Below, one piece after another: positions 15,757 to 25,854 of a DNA stretch of 64,000 nucleotides (within the stretch, counting starts at the first letter, position 1; the number at the start of each line of letters is the position of its first letter). The stretch comes from Micromonospora zingiberis (lineage in GTDB: Bacteria > Actinomycetota > Actinomycetes > Mycobacteriales > Micromonosporaceae), in the NCBI RefSeq assembly GCF_004331455.1, contig NZ_SJJR01000001.1, positions 372,001 through 436,000 of the forward strand, written 5' to 3'. A model generated the notes under the pieces. The model saw only the letters and a program-made list of their open reading frames with translations. It was not told where the DNA came from and made no database searches. The position numbers were made by a program, and so were the translations under genes.

Positions 15757-17268
15757 CTACAGATCCGTTCGCTCGTCCACCAGCAGGGCCAGGGTGAGCC
15801 CTGCCGGACGCCACACCTGGGCCACCCGATATCGCGTTCGCAGCAGTTGCTCCTTCACGCCGCCGACCGCCTGCACCGGATCCACCTGCTCGTCGAGACG
15901 GACGACCCACAGCCGTCGGGTGTCCCCCAGGCACCCGGCGACGTCCGCACACTCGACGACCGGCCGGCGCCCGTCGACGCGTCGCGGCCCGGTGGCGAGC
16001 ACGTCCCTGGGGCGGCGGTCGGCGGGCAGGTAGTGCGCCACCACGTTGCGGGCGACCGATGCGGCCTCCCGACCGGCCGTGGCGTAGACGACGCCGTCGC
16101 CGGGTTGCAACCGGCCCTCGATGATCTCCGCCAGTTGCCGGGTGGCCTGCTGGTGCCCGTCGGGCGACCGGACGGCGAGCTGCGTCGGCGTGCCGAGCAC
16201 GGCTATCGCCACCAGCACCCCCGCCGACCAGCGGACGCGCACCCGGGCGAGCGCGGCCGCGCCGAGCGTCGCCCAGGCCGGCAACGTGAAGAGCATGAAC
16301 TCCGGCCGCCAGATCGGCGCCGCCTGCGCGACGAGCAGGAGGACCAGCGGCGGCACGACCGCCCAGGCGGTGAACACCGCGGCGGGATAGCGCAGCGGCA
16401 GGCTGAGCAGCGCCAGCACCAGCAGCACCACGCCCAGCGCGGTGACGCCGAACAACGTCCCCGGCGTCGCGGCCAGCGCGCTCAGGCTCGGATGCGCCGC
16501 CTGCGCGAGTCGTACGCCCGACTGCGTGGCGGGCCAGAGCAGGCCGGCCGCCGGTAGCGCGCCGACGAGCGCGGCGGCCAGCCAGCGGAGCGCCGCCGGG
16601 CGCCGGAAGGCGAGCACGGTCCAGCCGTGGCCGACCAGCAGCAGGAGCGCGACCACGTTGCACAGACCCAGCAACGCCACCGTGGCGGCGTAGAGCCCGA
16701 AGCGCCAGAGTCTCGGCCGGTCCACGGCCGACTGGAGCAGCCAGGTGGCGAGCACCGCGGCCAGCAGGGTGAGCGCGTACGGCTGGGCCTCCTGCGCGTA
16801 CCGGGCGGACGTCGGCAGCAGGGCGAACAGGACGCCGGCCAGGATCCCGGTGCCGGGCGCGAACATCCGGGCGGCCATCACCGCCACGAGCGCCGCCGCG
16901 ATGGCCATGGCGAGCACGGAGGGTCCGCGCAGCGCCAGGTCGGAGGTGCCGAACAGCTCCGCCCACGCCCGCACCAGCAGGTGGTACGGCGCGGCGTCGT
17001 CCCAACGGAGCGTCGAGAGGGTGTCCCGCCAGGGCGAGGCGACCCCGCCCCAGGTCGCGAGCTCCGCCATGCCCAGCCCGGGTACGCCGGCCCGCACGAC
17101 GCCGAGCACGCTCATCAGCAGGGCTGGCACCAGCCAGACGGCGAGCCGCCAGCGGCCGGTGGCGTCCGCCAGCTCGCCCGATGCCTCGCCGTGGCCTTCA
17201 CCCCAGGGGTCCTCGGTGGCCTCCGGCGACCCGAGTCGGGGCAGGACGATGGTGTCGGCGTCCGTCAT
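15757..17268 (-). CDS. GT39-like polyprenyl-sugar membrane glycosyltransferase
   Basis: The protein has 503 residues. After a 45-residue polar leader there are about ten hydrophobic helices. The first periplasmic loop carries the acidic MAELATWGGV and WDDAAPYHLLVRAWAELFG segments characteristic of the GT39/ArnT (PMT-2) superfamily, where an acidic residue acts as base. The C-terminal about 130 residues are soluble and extracellular. Relatives use polyprenyl-phosphate sugars as donor. It lies 105 bp upstream of the GT2 gene in the same orientation and probably works in the same surface polysaccharide pathway. Confidence 0.75.
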   Translation of the reverse strand: MTDADTIVLPRLGSPEATEDPWGEGHGEASGELADATGRWRLAVWLVPALLMSVLGVVRAGVPGLGMAELATWGGVASPWRDTLSTLRWDDAAPYHLLVRAWAELFGTSDLALRGPSVLAMAIAAALVAVMAARMFAPGTGILAGVLFALLPTSARYAQEAQPYALTLLAAVLATWLLQSAVDRPRLWRFGLYAATVALLGLCNVVALLLLVGHGWTVLAFRRPAALRWLAAALVGALPAAGLLWPATQSGVRLAQAAHPSLSALAATPGTLFGVTALGVVLLVLALLSLPLRYPAAVFTAWAVVPPLVLLLVAQAAPIWRPEFMLFTLPAWATLGAAALARVRVRWSAGVLVAIAVLGTPTQLAVRSPDGHQQATRQLAEIIEGRLQPGDGVVYATAGREAASVARNVVAHYLPADRRPRDVLATGPRRVDGRRPVVECADVAGCLGDTRRLWVVRLDEQVDPVQAVGGVKEQLLRTRYRVAQVWRPAGLTLALLVDERTDL

Positions 17269-17808
17269 CGTGTCTCACGCATCTCCGTGGGTTCGGTAGT
17301 CCAGGAGCGTATTGAGCGGGTTTCACCAGTGGGGCGATATAGCCACAAAAACCGTCAAACCGGTATGCCGTACGCGAAAGGCGGCAAGCAGCCGGGACGA
17401 CCGGCCGAGCCGCCGTACGATGCCCGGCCGCCGCGCAGGGTGAGCGGCAGGGGGGTATTGCGAACGGATTTCGTCCCCGCGCCCGCCGGAAACCTGAGGC
17501 TTGCGCACCTGTTAACAGAACCGCTATGTTAGCGATAACATCGACATTGGCGCATAACACTTCGGAATCTCGGCCCGTCGAGACGGGCAGGGCCGTCCAC
17601 CGCCACGGGCCGCACACAATGCCCGGTCCGGGCGTCGTGGGTCGCCTGCGGTGCCGCCGTCTCCGACGCCCCGCCGAGGGCCCCGAGCCCCACCACCCAC
17701 CGCGGCGACACCTCCTGCCCGCCGGCCGTTCCCTGGCTCAAGGGCCGTCCCCAGCCCCTTGGCGTGCGGGAGTCACCCCCGTCCCACCACCCCAGAGAGG
17801 TCAGCACG
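17269..17808. other. 540-bp divergent region between GT39 and GH43 genes
   Basis: No gene is seen. It holds the promoter of the GH43 gene with a LacI-type operator at 17527-17540 (described separately), about 270 bp before the start codon. The resulting long leader has no recognisable riboswitch. Bases 17325-17360 are AT-rich and could contain the GT39 promoter. Confidence 0.5.
17512..17541 (+). promoter_or_regulatory. LacI-type operator overlapping -10, GH43/AbfB gene
   Basis: The operator TGTTAGCGATAACA is at 17527-17540. TTAACA at 17512-17517 and TAACAT at 17536-17541 have an 18-bp spacing and can serve as -35 and -10. A bound repressor would cover the -10. Confidence 0.7.
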
Positions 17809-19200
17809 ATGGCCCTGAGTCGACGAGCATTCACCCTGGGCGCGGTCGCCACCGCCGGGCTCACCGCCACCGGCCTGGCGATCAACCCGCAGGCCGCATC
17901 GGCAGCCACCTACACCGCGTACCTCAAGACCTACTTCACCGAGTCACCGAACCAGTCGGCGGCCAACTACGGCCTGCACCTCGCGGTCAGCCGGGACGGT
18001 CTGAACTGGTCGCCGCTGAACCAGAACAACCCGGTGGTCACCCCGACCGCCGGTGACCTCGGCCTACGGGACCCGTTCATCTTCCGCAAGCAGGACGGCA
18101 CGTTCGTGGTGGTCGCCACCGACCTGTACGGCCTCAACTTCGGCCGCAACAGCCAGTACCTGCACGTCTACGACTCGACCAACCTGACCAGCTTCACCGG
18201 TTACCGGCGCATCCAGATGCACACCTACAACAACGTGCACACCTGGGCGCCGACGGTGTTCTGGGACGCCGGGCGCGGCCAGTACGCCATCGTCTACTCG
18301 GCCAACACCACCACGGACCTGTTCCTGGTCAACTACACCAGCGACTTCCGCACCGTCAGCGCCCCGCAGACCTACTTCAGCCCGGGCTTCCCGGTCCTCG
18401 ACGCGGACATCCACGTCGACGGTGGCGTGACGTACATGTACTACAAGAACCTGGCCAACGGGAACCTCTACGGCGCCCGCTCGAACACCGGCGCGCCGAA
18501 CAGCTTCACCACCTACACCAGCGGGCTGCGGCAGGGCAACGCGATCGAGGGTGCCCACCTGCTCAAGCGCAACGACGGGTCGGGCTGGTGGCTGTGGGGC
18601 GACTCGTTCAGCCCGGTCAACAACGACTTCTACCTCTGGGGTACGAACAACATCGGCGGCAACTCGTGGTCGGTGCTCAACCAGCGCGACTACACCCCGC
18701 CGCTGAACTCCAAGCACGGCTCGATCGTCGGCATCACCGAGGCCGAGTACAACGCGGTGGTCACCCGCTGGGGCCTGCCGAACTGGGTACGGCTGAAGTC
18801 GTCCAACTTCCCCGACTACTTCGTCCGGCACCTCAACGGCGCGATCCGCATCGACCCGTACCCGTTCGACCCGCACCGCGACCAGATGTGGCGGATGGTG
18901 CCCGGCCTCGCCGACTCGGCCGGAGTCTCGTTCGAGTCGGTGAACGTGCCCGGCAGCTTCCTGCGGCACAACGGCTACGTGGCGCGGCTGGCCGCCAACG
19001 ACAACAGCGCCACCTTCCGCGCCGACGCCACCTTCTACCGCACCGCCGGGCTGGCCGACAGTGCCTGGTCGTCGTTCCGGTCGTACAACTTCCCCACGTA
19101 CTACCTGCGGCACGCCGGTTACGTCCTGCGCATCGACCCGCTCAGCTCCTCCTCCAGCGCCAGCGACCGGCAGGACGCCACCTTCCGGGTCACCTCGTAA
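17809..19200 (+). CDS. Secreted GH43 arabinofuranosidase/arabinanase-like enzyme with AbfB (CBM42) domain
   Basis: The protein has 463 residues from the ATG at 17809. It starts with a Tat signal (SRRAFTLG) cleaved near residue 32. The five-bladed GH43 domain (about 33-320) shows RDPFIF (pKa-modulating aspartate) and EGAHLL (general acid glutamate). In place of the usual N-terminal general-base motif there is YFTESPN, as in some GH43 subfamilies. The C-terminal half (about 325-463) is an AbfB/CBM42 beta-trefoil with the repeated pattern SxNxPxxFxRH and DATF. CBM42 binds arabinofuranose side chains, so arabinoxylan or arabinan is the likely target. It is under a LacI-type operator and followed by a terminator. 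Confidence 0.88.
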   Translation: MALSRRAFTLGAVATAGLTATGLAINPQAASAATYTAYLKTYFTESPNQSAANYGLHLAVSRDGLNWSPLNQNNPVVTPTAGDLGLRDPFIFRKQDGTFVVVATDLYGLNFGRNSQYLHVYDSTNLTSFTGYRRIQMHTYNNVHTWAPTVFWDAGRGQYAIVYSANTTTDLFLVNYTSDFRTVSAPQTYFSPGFPVLDADIHVDGGVTYMYYKNLANGNLYGARSNTGAPNSFTTYTSGLRQGNAIEGAHLLKRNDGSGWWLWGDSFSPVNNDFYLWGTNNIGGNSWSVLNQRDYTPPLNSKHGSIVGITEAEYNAVVTRWGLPNWVRLKSSNFPDYFVRHLNGAIRIDPYPFDPHRDQMWRMVPGLADSAGVSFESVNVPGSFLRHNGYVARLAANDNSATFRADATFYRTAGLADSAWSSFRSYNFPTYYLRHAGYVLRIDPLSSSSSASDRQDATFRVTS

Positions 19201-19210
19201 CGATCCACCC

Positions 19211-19236
19211 GGCCGGGGCGGCGCACCGCCCCGGCC
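19211..19236 (+). terminator. Perfect 11-bp stem hairpin after the GH43 gene
   Basis: GGCCGGGGCGG and CCGCCCCGGCC pair around CGCA, 10 bp after the stop codon. This argues that the GH127 gene at 19440 has its own promoter in the 203 bp that remain, or depends on read-through. Confidence 0.75.
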
Positions 19237-19439
19237 AACCCGGGTGGGCGACGGACACACCGCCCACCCGGTCTGCCGTACCCCCACCCGCGTGGCAACA
19301 CCGTCCCCTCCGGCGCCACGCACGCCGGGGCGTGGCGGTCCCGGTGCGCGGTCGTGCCCGCATCCGGTCCCGCAGCCGGCCCACCACGACCGTGGGACCG
19401 CCCGCCCCGGCCTTCCCCGTACGCAACTCGGAGGCCGTG

Positions 19440-22181
19440 ATGCCCTACCCGTCCCTCAACCGTCGGCACGTGCTCCAGGCCGCTGGCGCGGCTGCCCTCG
19501 CCACCGCGGTCGGCCCCGCCCTGCGCGGCGGCACCGCCAGCGCGGCGATCCCGCCGGTCCGACCCGACCTCGGCGTCTCCGCGTACGCCTTCGACATGGG
19601 CCAGGTGCGACTGACCGCCAGCCGGTGGCTGGACAACCAGAACCGCACCCTGAACTACCTGCGCTTCGTCGACGTGGACCGGCTGCTCTACAACTTCCGC
19701 GCCAACCACCGCCTGGCCACCGGTGGCGCCGCGGCGCTCGGCGGCTGGGAGGCACCCAGCTTCCCGTTCCGCACCCACTCCCAGGGGCACTTCCTGACCG
19801 CCTGGTCACACATGTGGGCCGTACTCGGCGACACCACCTGCCGGGACAAGGCCAACTACATGGTGGCCGAGCTGGCCAAGTGCCAGGCCAACAACGCCGC
19901 CGCCGGATTCAACACCGGATACCTGTGCGGCTACCCCGAGTCCGACTTCACCGCCGTCGAGGCCCGGACGCTGAACAACGGCAACGTGCCGTACTACACC
20001 ATCCACAAGACCCTCGTCGGCCTGCTCGACGTGTGGCGGCACATCGGCAACACCCAGGCCCGGGACGTCCTGCTGGCGCTGGCCGGCTGGGTCGACTGGC
20101 GTACCGGCCGGCTCACCTCGGCGCAGATGCAGGCCATGCTGGGCACCGAGTTCGGCGGCATGAACGCGGTGCTGACCGACCTGTACCAGCAGACCGGCAC
20201 CGCCCGCTGGCTGACCGCCGCCCAGCGGTTCGACCATGCCGCCGTGTTCAACCCGCTCGCCGCCAACCAGGATCAACTCAACGGTCTGCACGCCAACACC
20301 CAGATCCCGAAGTGGATCGGCGCGGCCCGCGAGTTCAAGGCCACCGGCACCACCCGCTACCGCGACATCGCCAGCAACGCCTGGAACCTCACCGTCGACA
20401 CCCGCACGTACGCCATCGGCGGCAACAGCCAGGCCGAGCACTTCCGGGCCGCGAACGCCATCTCCGGGTACCTGCGCAACGACACCTGCGAGCACTGCAA
20501 CACGTACAACATGCTCAAGCTGACCCGGGAACTGTGGCTGCTCGACCCGAACCGGGTCGCGTACTTCGACTTCTACGAGCGGGCGCTGCTCAACCACCTC
20601 GTCGGCGCGCAGAACCCGGCCGACAACCACGGCCACATCACCTACTTCACGCCGCTGCAACCGGGCGGCCGGCGCGGCGTGGGACCGGCCTGGGGTGGCG
20701 GCACCTGGAGCACCGACTACAACTCCTTCTGGTGCTGCCAGGGCACCGGGCTGGAGAACAACACCACCCTGATGGACTCGATCTACTTCCACAACGGCAG
20801 CACGTTGACGGTGAACCTGTTCATGCCGTCGGTGCTGAACTGGTCGCAGCGCGGCATCACGGTCACCCAGTCGACCAGCTACCCGGCCAGCGACACCAGC
20901 ACGCTCACCGTCACCGGCAGCGTCGGCGGTTCGTGGACGATGCGGATCCGCATCCCGAGCTGGACCCAGGGCGCCACGGTCAGCGTCAACGGCACGGCGC
21001 AGAACATCGCCACCACCCCCGGCACGTACGCCACCCTGACCCGCTCCTGGACCTCCGGCGACACGGTGACCGTACGGCTGCCGATGCGGGTCATCGTGGA
21101 GCCGGCGAACGACAACCCGAGCGTCGTGGCGCTCACGTACGGCCCGGCGGTGCTCTCCGGCAACTACGGAAACACCGCGCTGTCGGCGCTGCCCGCGCTG
21201 GCCACCGCCTCGGTCACCCGCACCAGCACCTCGGCGCTCACCTTCACCGCCACCGCCAACGGCGCCCAGGTCAACCTGCTCCCGTTCTACGACGCGCACG
21301 GCCACAACTACACCGTCTACTGGAGCAGCGGCGGCTCCTCCGGTCCGGCCGGGGCCACCTTCCGGCTGGTCAACGCCGCCAGCGGCCTGGTGCTCGGCAT
21401 CGAGAACATGTCCACCGCCGACGGCGCCCCGGCATTGCAGTGGGCCGACAACGGCACCGCCGACCACGACTGGCAACTGGTGGTGGACGGCAGTGCGGTC
21501 CGCCTGCGCAACGCCAACAGCGGCAAGGTGCTCGGCGTACAGAACATGTCGACCGCCGACAACGCGCAGGTCCTGCAATGGTCGGACACCGGCACGGCCG
21601 ACCACCGCTGGACCATCGTGGACGTCGGTGACGGCTCGCACAAGCTCCGCAACGGCAACAGCAGCAAGCTGCTGGGCGTACTGAACGGCTCCACCGCACA
21701 GGGCGCCCGGGTGGTGCAGGACCCCGACAACGGCACGCCCGACAACCAGTGGCGGTTCGTCCCCAACGGGGCACGCCGGATCCAGAACCTGGCCACCGGT
21801 CTCGTGCTCGGGGTCCAGAACATGTCCACCGCCGACGGCGGCCTGGTGATCCAGTGGGGTGACACCGGCACCGCCGACCACCTCTGGACCGCGATCGTGG
21901 ACAGCGGCGGTTACCTGCGGCTACGCAACTCGAACAGCGGCAAGGTGTTGGGCGTGGAGAACGGCGCCAACGCCAACGGTGCCCGGGTGGTGCAGTGGGC
22001 GGACAACGGCTCGAACGCGCACCGGTGGCGGCTGCGGTACGGCGCCAACGGCTACTTCCGGATCCAGTGCGCCAACGGCGGGCGGGTCCTCGGCGTGCTC
22101 AACGCCTCGTCGAGCCAGGGCACCCAGATCGTCATCTGGGACGACAACGGTGCCAGTGACCACCGCTGGCGGTTCATCTAG
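19440..22181 (+). CDS. Secreted GH127 beta-L-arabinofuranosidase with two C-terminal beta-trefoil modules
   Basis: The protein has 913 residues from the ATG at 19440 (GGAGG ten bases upstream). The N terminus is a Tat-like signal (NRRHVLQAAG). The GH127 (DUF1680) domain spans about 40-640. The zinc/thiolate site known from HypBA1 is conserved: E333 in QAEHF, C353 in CEHCNTYN, and C432-C433 in WCCQGTG, where C432 would be the nucleophile. From about 645 to the end there are six QxW-like repeats (IENMSTADGAPALQW type) forming two ricin-B trefoils. It would release beta-linked L-arabinofuranose, as found on hydroxyproline-rich plant glycoproteins. Secretion together with sugar-binding trefoils is unlike cytosolic HypBA1. 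Confidence 0.9.
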   Translation: MPYPSLNRRHVLQAAGAAALATAVGPALRGGTASAAIPPVRPDLGVSAYAFDMGQVRLTASRWLDNQNRTLNYLRFVDVDRLLYNFRANHRLATGGAAALGGWEAPSFPFRTHSQGHFLTAWSHMWAVLGDTTCRDKANYMVAELAKCQANNAAAGFNTGYLCGYPESDFTAVEARTLNNGNVPYYTIHKTLVGLLDVWRHIGNTQARDVLLALAGWVDWRTGRLTSAQMQAMLGTEFGGMNAVLTDLYQQTGTARWLTAAQRFDHAAVFNPLAANQDQLNGLHANTQIPKWIGAAREFKATGTTRYRDIASNAWNLTVDTRTYAIGGNSQAEHFRAANAISGYLRNDTCEHCNTYNMLKLTRELWLLDPNRVAYFDFYERALLNHLVGAQNPADNHGHITYFTPLQPGGRRGVGPAWGGGTWSTDYNSFWCCQGTGLENNTTLMDSIYFHNGSTLTVNLFMPSVLNWSQRGITVTQSTSYPASDTSTLTVTGSVGGSWTMRIRIPSWTQGATVSVNGTAQNIATTPGTYATLTRSWTSGDTVTVRLPMRVIVEPANDNPSVVALTYGPAVLSGNYGNTALSALPALATASVTRTSTSALTFTATANGAQVNLLPFYDAHGHNYTVYWSSGGSSGPAGATFRLVNAASGLVLGIENMSTADGAPALQWADNGTADHDWQLVVDGSAVRLRNANSGKVLGVQNMSTADNAQVLQWSDTGTADHRWTIVDVGDGSHKLRNGNSSKLLGVLNGSTAQGARVVQDPDNGTPDNQWRFVPNGARRIQNLATGLVLGVQNMSTADGGLVIQWGDTGTADHLWTAIVDSGGYLRLRNSNSGKVLGVENGANANGARVVQWADNGSNAHRWRLRYGANGYFRIQCANGGRVLGVLNASSSQGTQIVIWDDNGASDHRWRFI

Positions 22182-22190
22182 GGCAGCCGC

Positions 22191-22218
22191 CGACGTCCCC
22201 GGTGATGCCGGGACGTCG
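22191..22218 (+). terminator. Hairpin after the GH127 gene
   Basis: CGACGTCCC (22191-22199) pairs with GGGACGTCG (22210-22218) 10 bp after the stop codon. Confidence 0.65.
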
Positions 22219-24086
<1,868 letters not shown>

Positions 24087-24397
24087 CCCCCACCCTCCCA
24101 CCCTCTCCCCCACCCCACCCTCTCCCCCAACCCACCCACCCCAACCCACCCCACCGCCCGGTTGATCAAGAGGTTTCGGTCAGGACCCAAGCCCTTCCAA
24201 CCCCAAAACCTCTTGATCAACGCAGTCCCACCCCGGCGTCCACACTCTCCACCCCGACCCGGGCTGTTGATCAAGAAGTTTTGGTCGGGATTGAGCTGTT
24301 GCCCGACCAAAACTTCTTGATCAACGCGGAGGTCTGGGGGTTGGGGGTGGGAGGTCTGGGGGGGTGGGGTGAGGGGGGTGGGGTGGGGGGTTGGGGG
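24087..24397. repeat. C-tract, two long hairpins, G-tract between convergent genes
   Basis: Right after the xylanase stop is a C-rich tract (24087-24160). Then come two related inverted repeats: 24161-24176 with 24206-24221 (16-bp perfect arms, GTTGATCAAGAGGTTT), and 24266-24289 with 24302-24325 (24-bp perfect arms starting GTTGATCAAGAAGTTTTGG, 12-nt loop). A G-rich tract (24326-24418) follows and runs into the 3' end of the LacI gene. The C and G tracts can pair with each other, making one very large structure. A bidirectional terminator or a palindromic mobile element is plausible. Confidence 0.8.
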
Positions 24398-25408
24398 TTA
24401 GCGGTGGGGTGGGGTGGTGACGCTTTGGCGGGGTACCAGGGAGGGGGCGATGGTTTCGCGGAGGGCGCCGCCGCTGTCCGATTCGATCTGGGCCAGCAGC
24501 ATCTCCAGGCTGGCCCGGGCCACCGCGTCGAAGTCCGGTCGGACGGTGGTCAGCGGTGGGATGAAGTAGGCCGCCTCCGGCACGTCGTCGAAGCCGACCA
24601 CGCTGATGTCGTCCGGCACCCGGCGGCCATGCTCGTGCAGGGCCCGCAGCACGCCGAGAGCGAGGTGATCGTTTGCGGTGAAGACCGCGGTGACGTCGGG
24701 CATCCGCGCCAGCATCTGTCCGCACCGGTAGCCGGCCGCGGCCGACCAGTCCGCTGGCACCAGCGGCGGGATCTCCGCTCCCGCCGCCATGAGGGCTGTC
24801 CGCCAACCCTCTATACGACCCGCGCTGTCGAACCAGTCGGACGGCCCGGAGACGTGCCACACCGTACGGTGGCCGGCTTCGAGCAGATGCTGGGTCGCGG
24901 CCCGGGCACCGGCTGCCTGATCCACCGTCACCAGCGGCATCGGCCGGCGCGGATCCCCGTCGACCGTGACCAACGGGACGTCCTTGGGCAGGCGCTCCAA
25001 CGCCTCGCCTGCCGACTCCACCGGTGCGATCACCACGATGCCGGCGACCCGGTGGGCCAGGTGCCGTTCGACCACCGCCGAGATCGACCGGTGATCGAGG
25101 TCGCGGACACTGCCCACACTCACCGCGAAGCCCGACTCCGCGGCGGCCTGCTCCAGGGCGGCCAGCAACGACGCCGGACCGTAAAGGGTGGTGTTCTGCG
25201 CGACCACGCCAATCACCTGAGAGCGACCGGTGACCAGTGCACGGGCCGCTCGGTTAGGCCGGTAGCCCAGTTCGGCAATCGCCGCCTGGACCCGCAGCCG
25301 GGTCTGTTCCCGCACGTTCGGGTGGCCATTGAGCACTCGCGAAACCGTCTGGTGGGAGACGCCAGCGAGGCGAGCCACGTCCGTCATCGCAGGATCGCGT
25401 ACGGCCAT
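24398..25408 (-). CDS. LacI-family transcriptional repressor
   Basis: The protein has 336 residues from the ATG at 25408, with GGGAG eight bases upstream; a second in-frame ATG lies 15 bp earlier. The N-terminal helix-turn-helix is MTDVARLAGVSHQTVSRVLN, followed by the hinge RAARALVTGRS and a periplasmic-binding-protein-like effector domain that ends in the usual GFDDVPEAAYF and TTVRPDFDAVA segments. It lies between a xylanase and a GH43 gene. It is the only LacI protein in the window, and LacI-type sites (TGTKANCGMTMACA) occur before most of the xylan and arabinose genes, so it is the natural candidate regulator. The effector is probably arabinose or a xylo-/arabino-oligosaccharide. No copy of the operator is evident in its own promoter. 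Confidence 0.9.
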   Translation of the reverse strand: MAVRDPAMTDVARLAGVSHQTVSRVLNGHPNVREQTRLRVQAAIAELGYRPNRAARALVTGRSQVIGVVAQNTTLYGPASLLAALEQAAAESGFAVSVGSVRDLDHRSISAVVERHLAHRVAGIVVIAPVESAGEALERLPKDVPLVTVDGDPRRPMPLVTVDQAAGARAATQHLLEAGHRTVWHVSGPSDWFDSAGRIEGWRTALMAAGAEIPPLVPADWSAAAGYRCGQMLARMPDVTAVFTANDHLALGVLRALHEHGRRVPDDISVVGFDDVPEAAYFIPPLTTVRPDFDAVARASLEMLLAQIESDSGGALRETIAPSLVPRQSVTTPPHR

Positions 25409-25854
25409 CTCACACTCCCGCATGCCCGTGGGTCGCCGCGGCCCGTCGACACTGACCGGAGCGGCTTTGATTCACGATCCCTCTCGCGGCGCCCACGCCG
25501 GCCCGTGCCCGCCGGGGTGGCTTGCGCTAGATCACGCACAGTCTACGACAGCGACGACGTCAATCGCCGACAGGTCAGGCGCGCATCGCGGATGTCGGTC
25601 TTCTGATCAGCACCGATCGACAGAAGATCGATCCGAACACCCTGATCCTCGGCATGGCGACGGTGCCGCCGCGCGGCGGATCCGTGCCGCAGTTCCGCTG
25701 GAATGCGGCACGGATCCGCGCAGAGTGCGGGTGGCGCCCGCCCATCATCGGGCGCCACCCGCCGGTCACCGGTGAACGGTGACCTCCGTCCCGGTGGTCG
25801 GCGCTGCCGGAGGAGAGCGCCGTACCCACATCGAGGGTCGCCTCATGATCGGAA
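25409..25854. other. Intergenic region, lacI promoter and GH43 terminators
   Basis: No gene is recognised in these 446 bp. The left half must hold the lacI promoter. The right half holds the two strong hairpins listed separately, which would end leftward transcription of the GH43 gene. Confidence 0.5.
25677..25762 (-). terminator. Two adjacent strong hairpins downstream of the GH43/trefoil gene
   Basis: Bases 25677-25691 pair with 25704-25718 (15-bp perfect arms, CGGATCCGTGCCGCA, 12-nt loop). Bases 25727-25740 pair with 25749-25762 (14-bp perfect arms, GCGGGTGGCGCCCG, 8-nt loop). Both lie 90-180 bp past the stop of the leftward gene and would insulate lacI. Confidence 0.75.

Noticed and set aside
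25543..25758. Short frame with a KTDIRDARL stretch, possible transposase remnant
   Set aside because: The stretch is too short and matches nothing I can name; the segment is better explained by the terminator hairpins.
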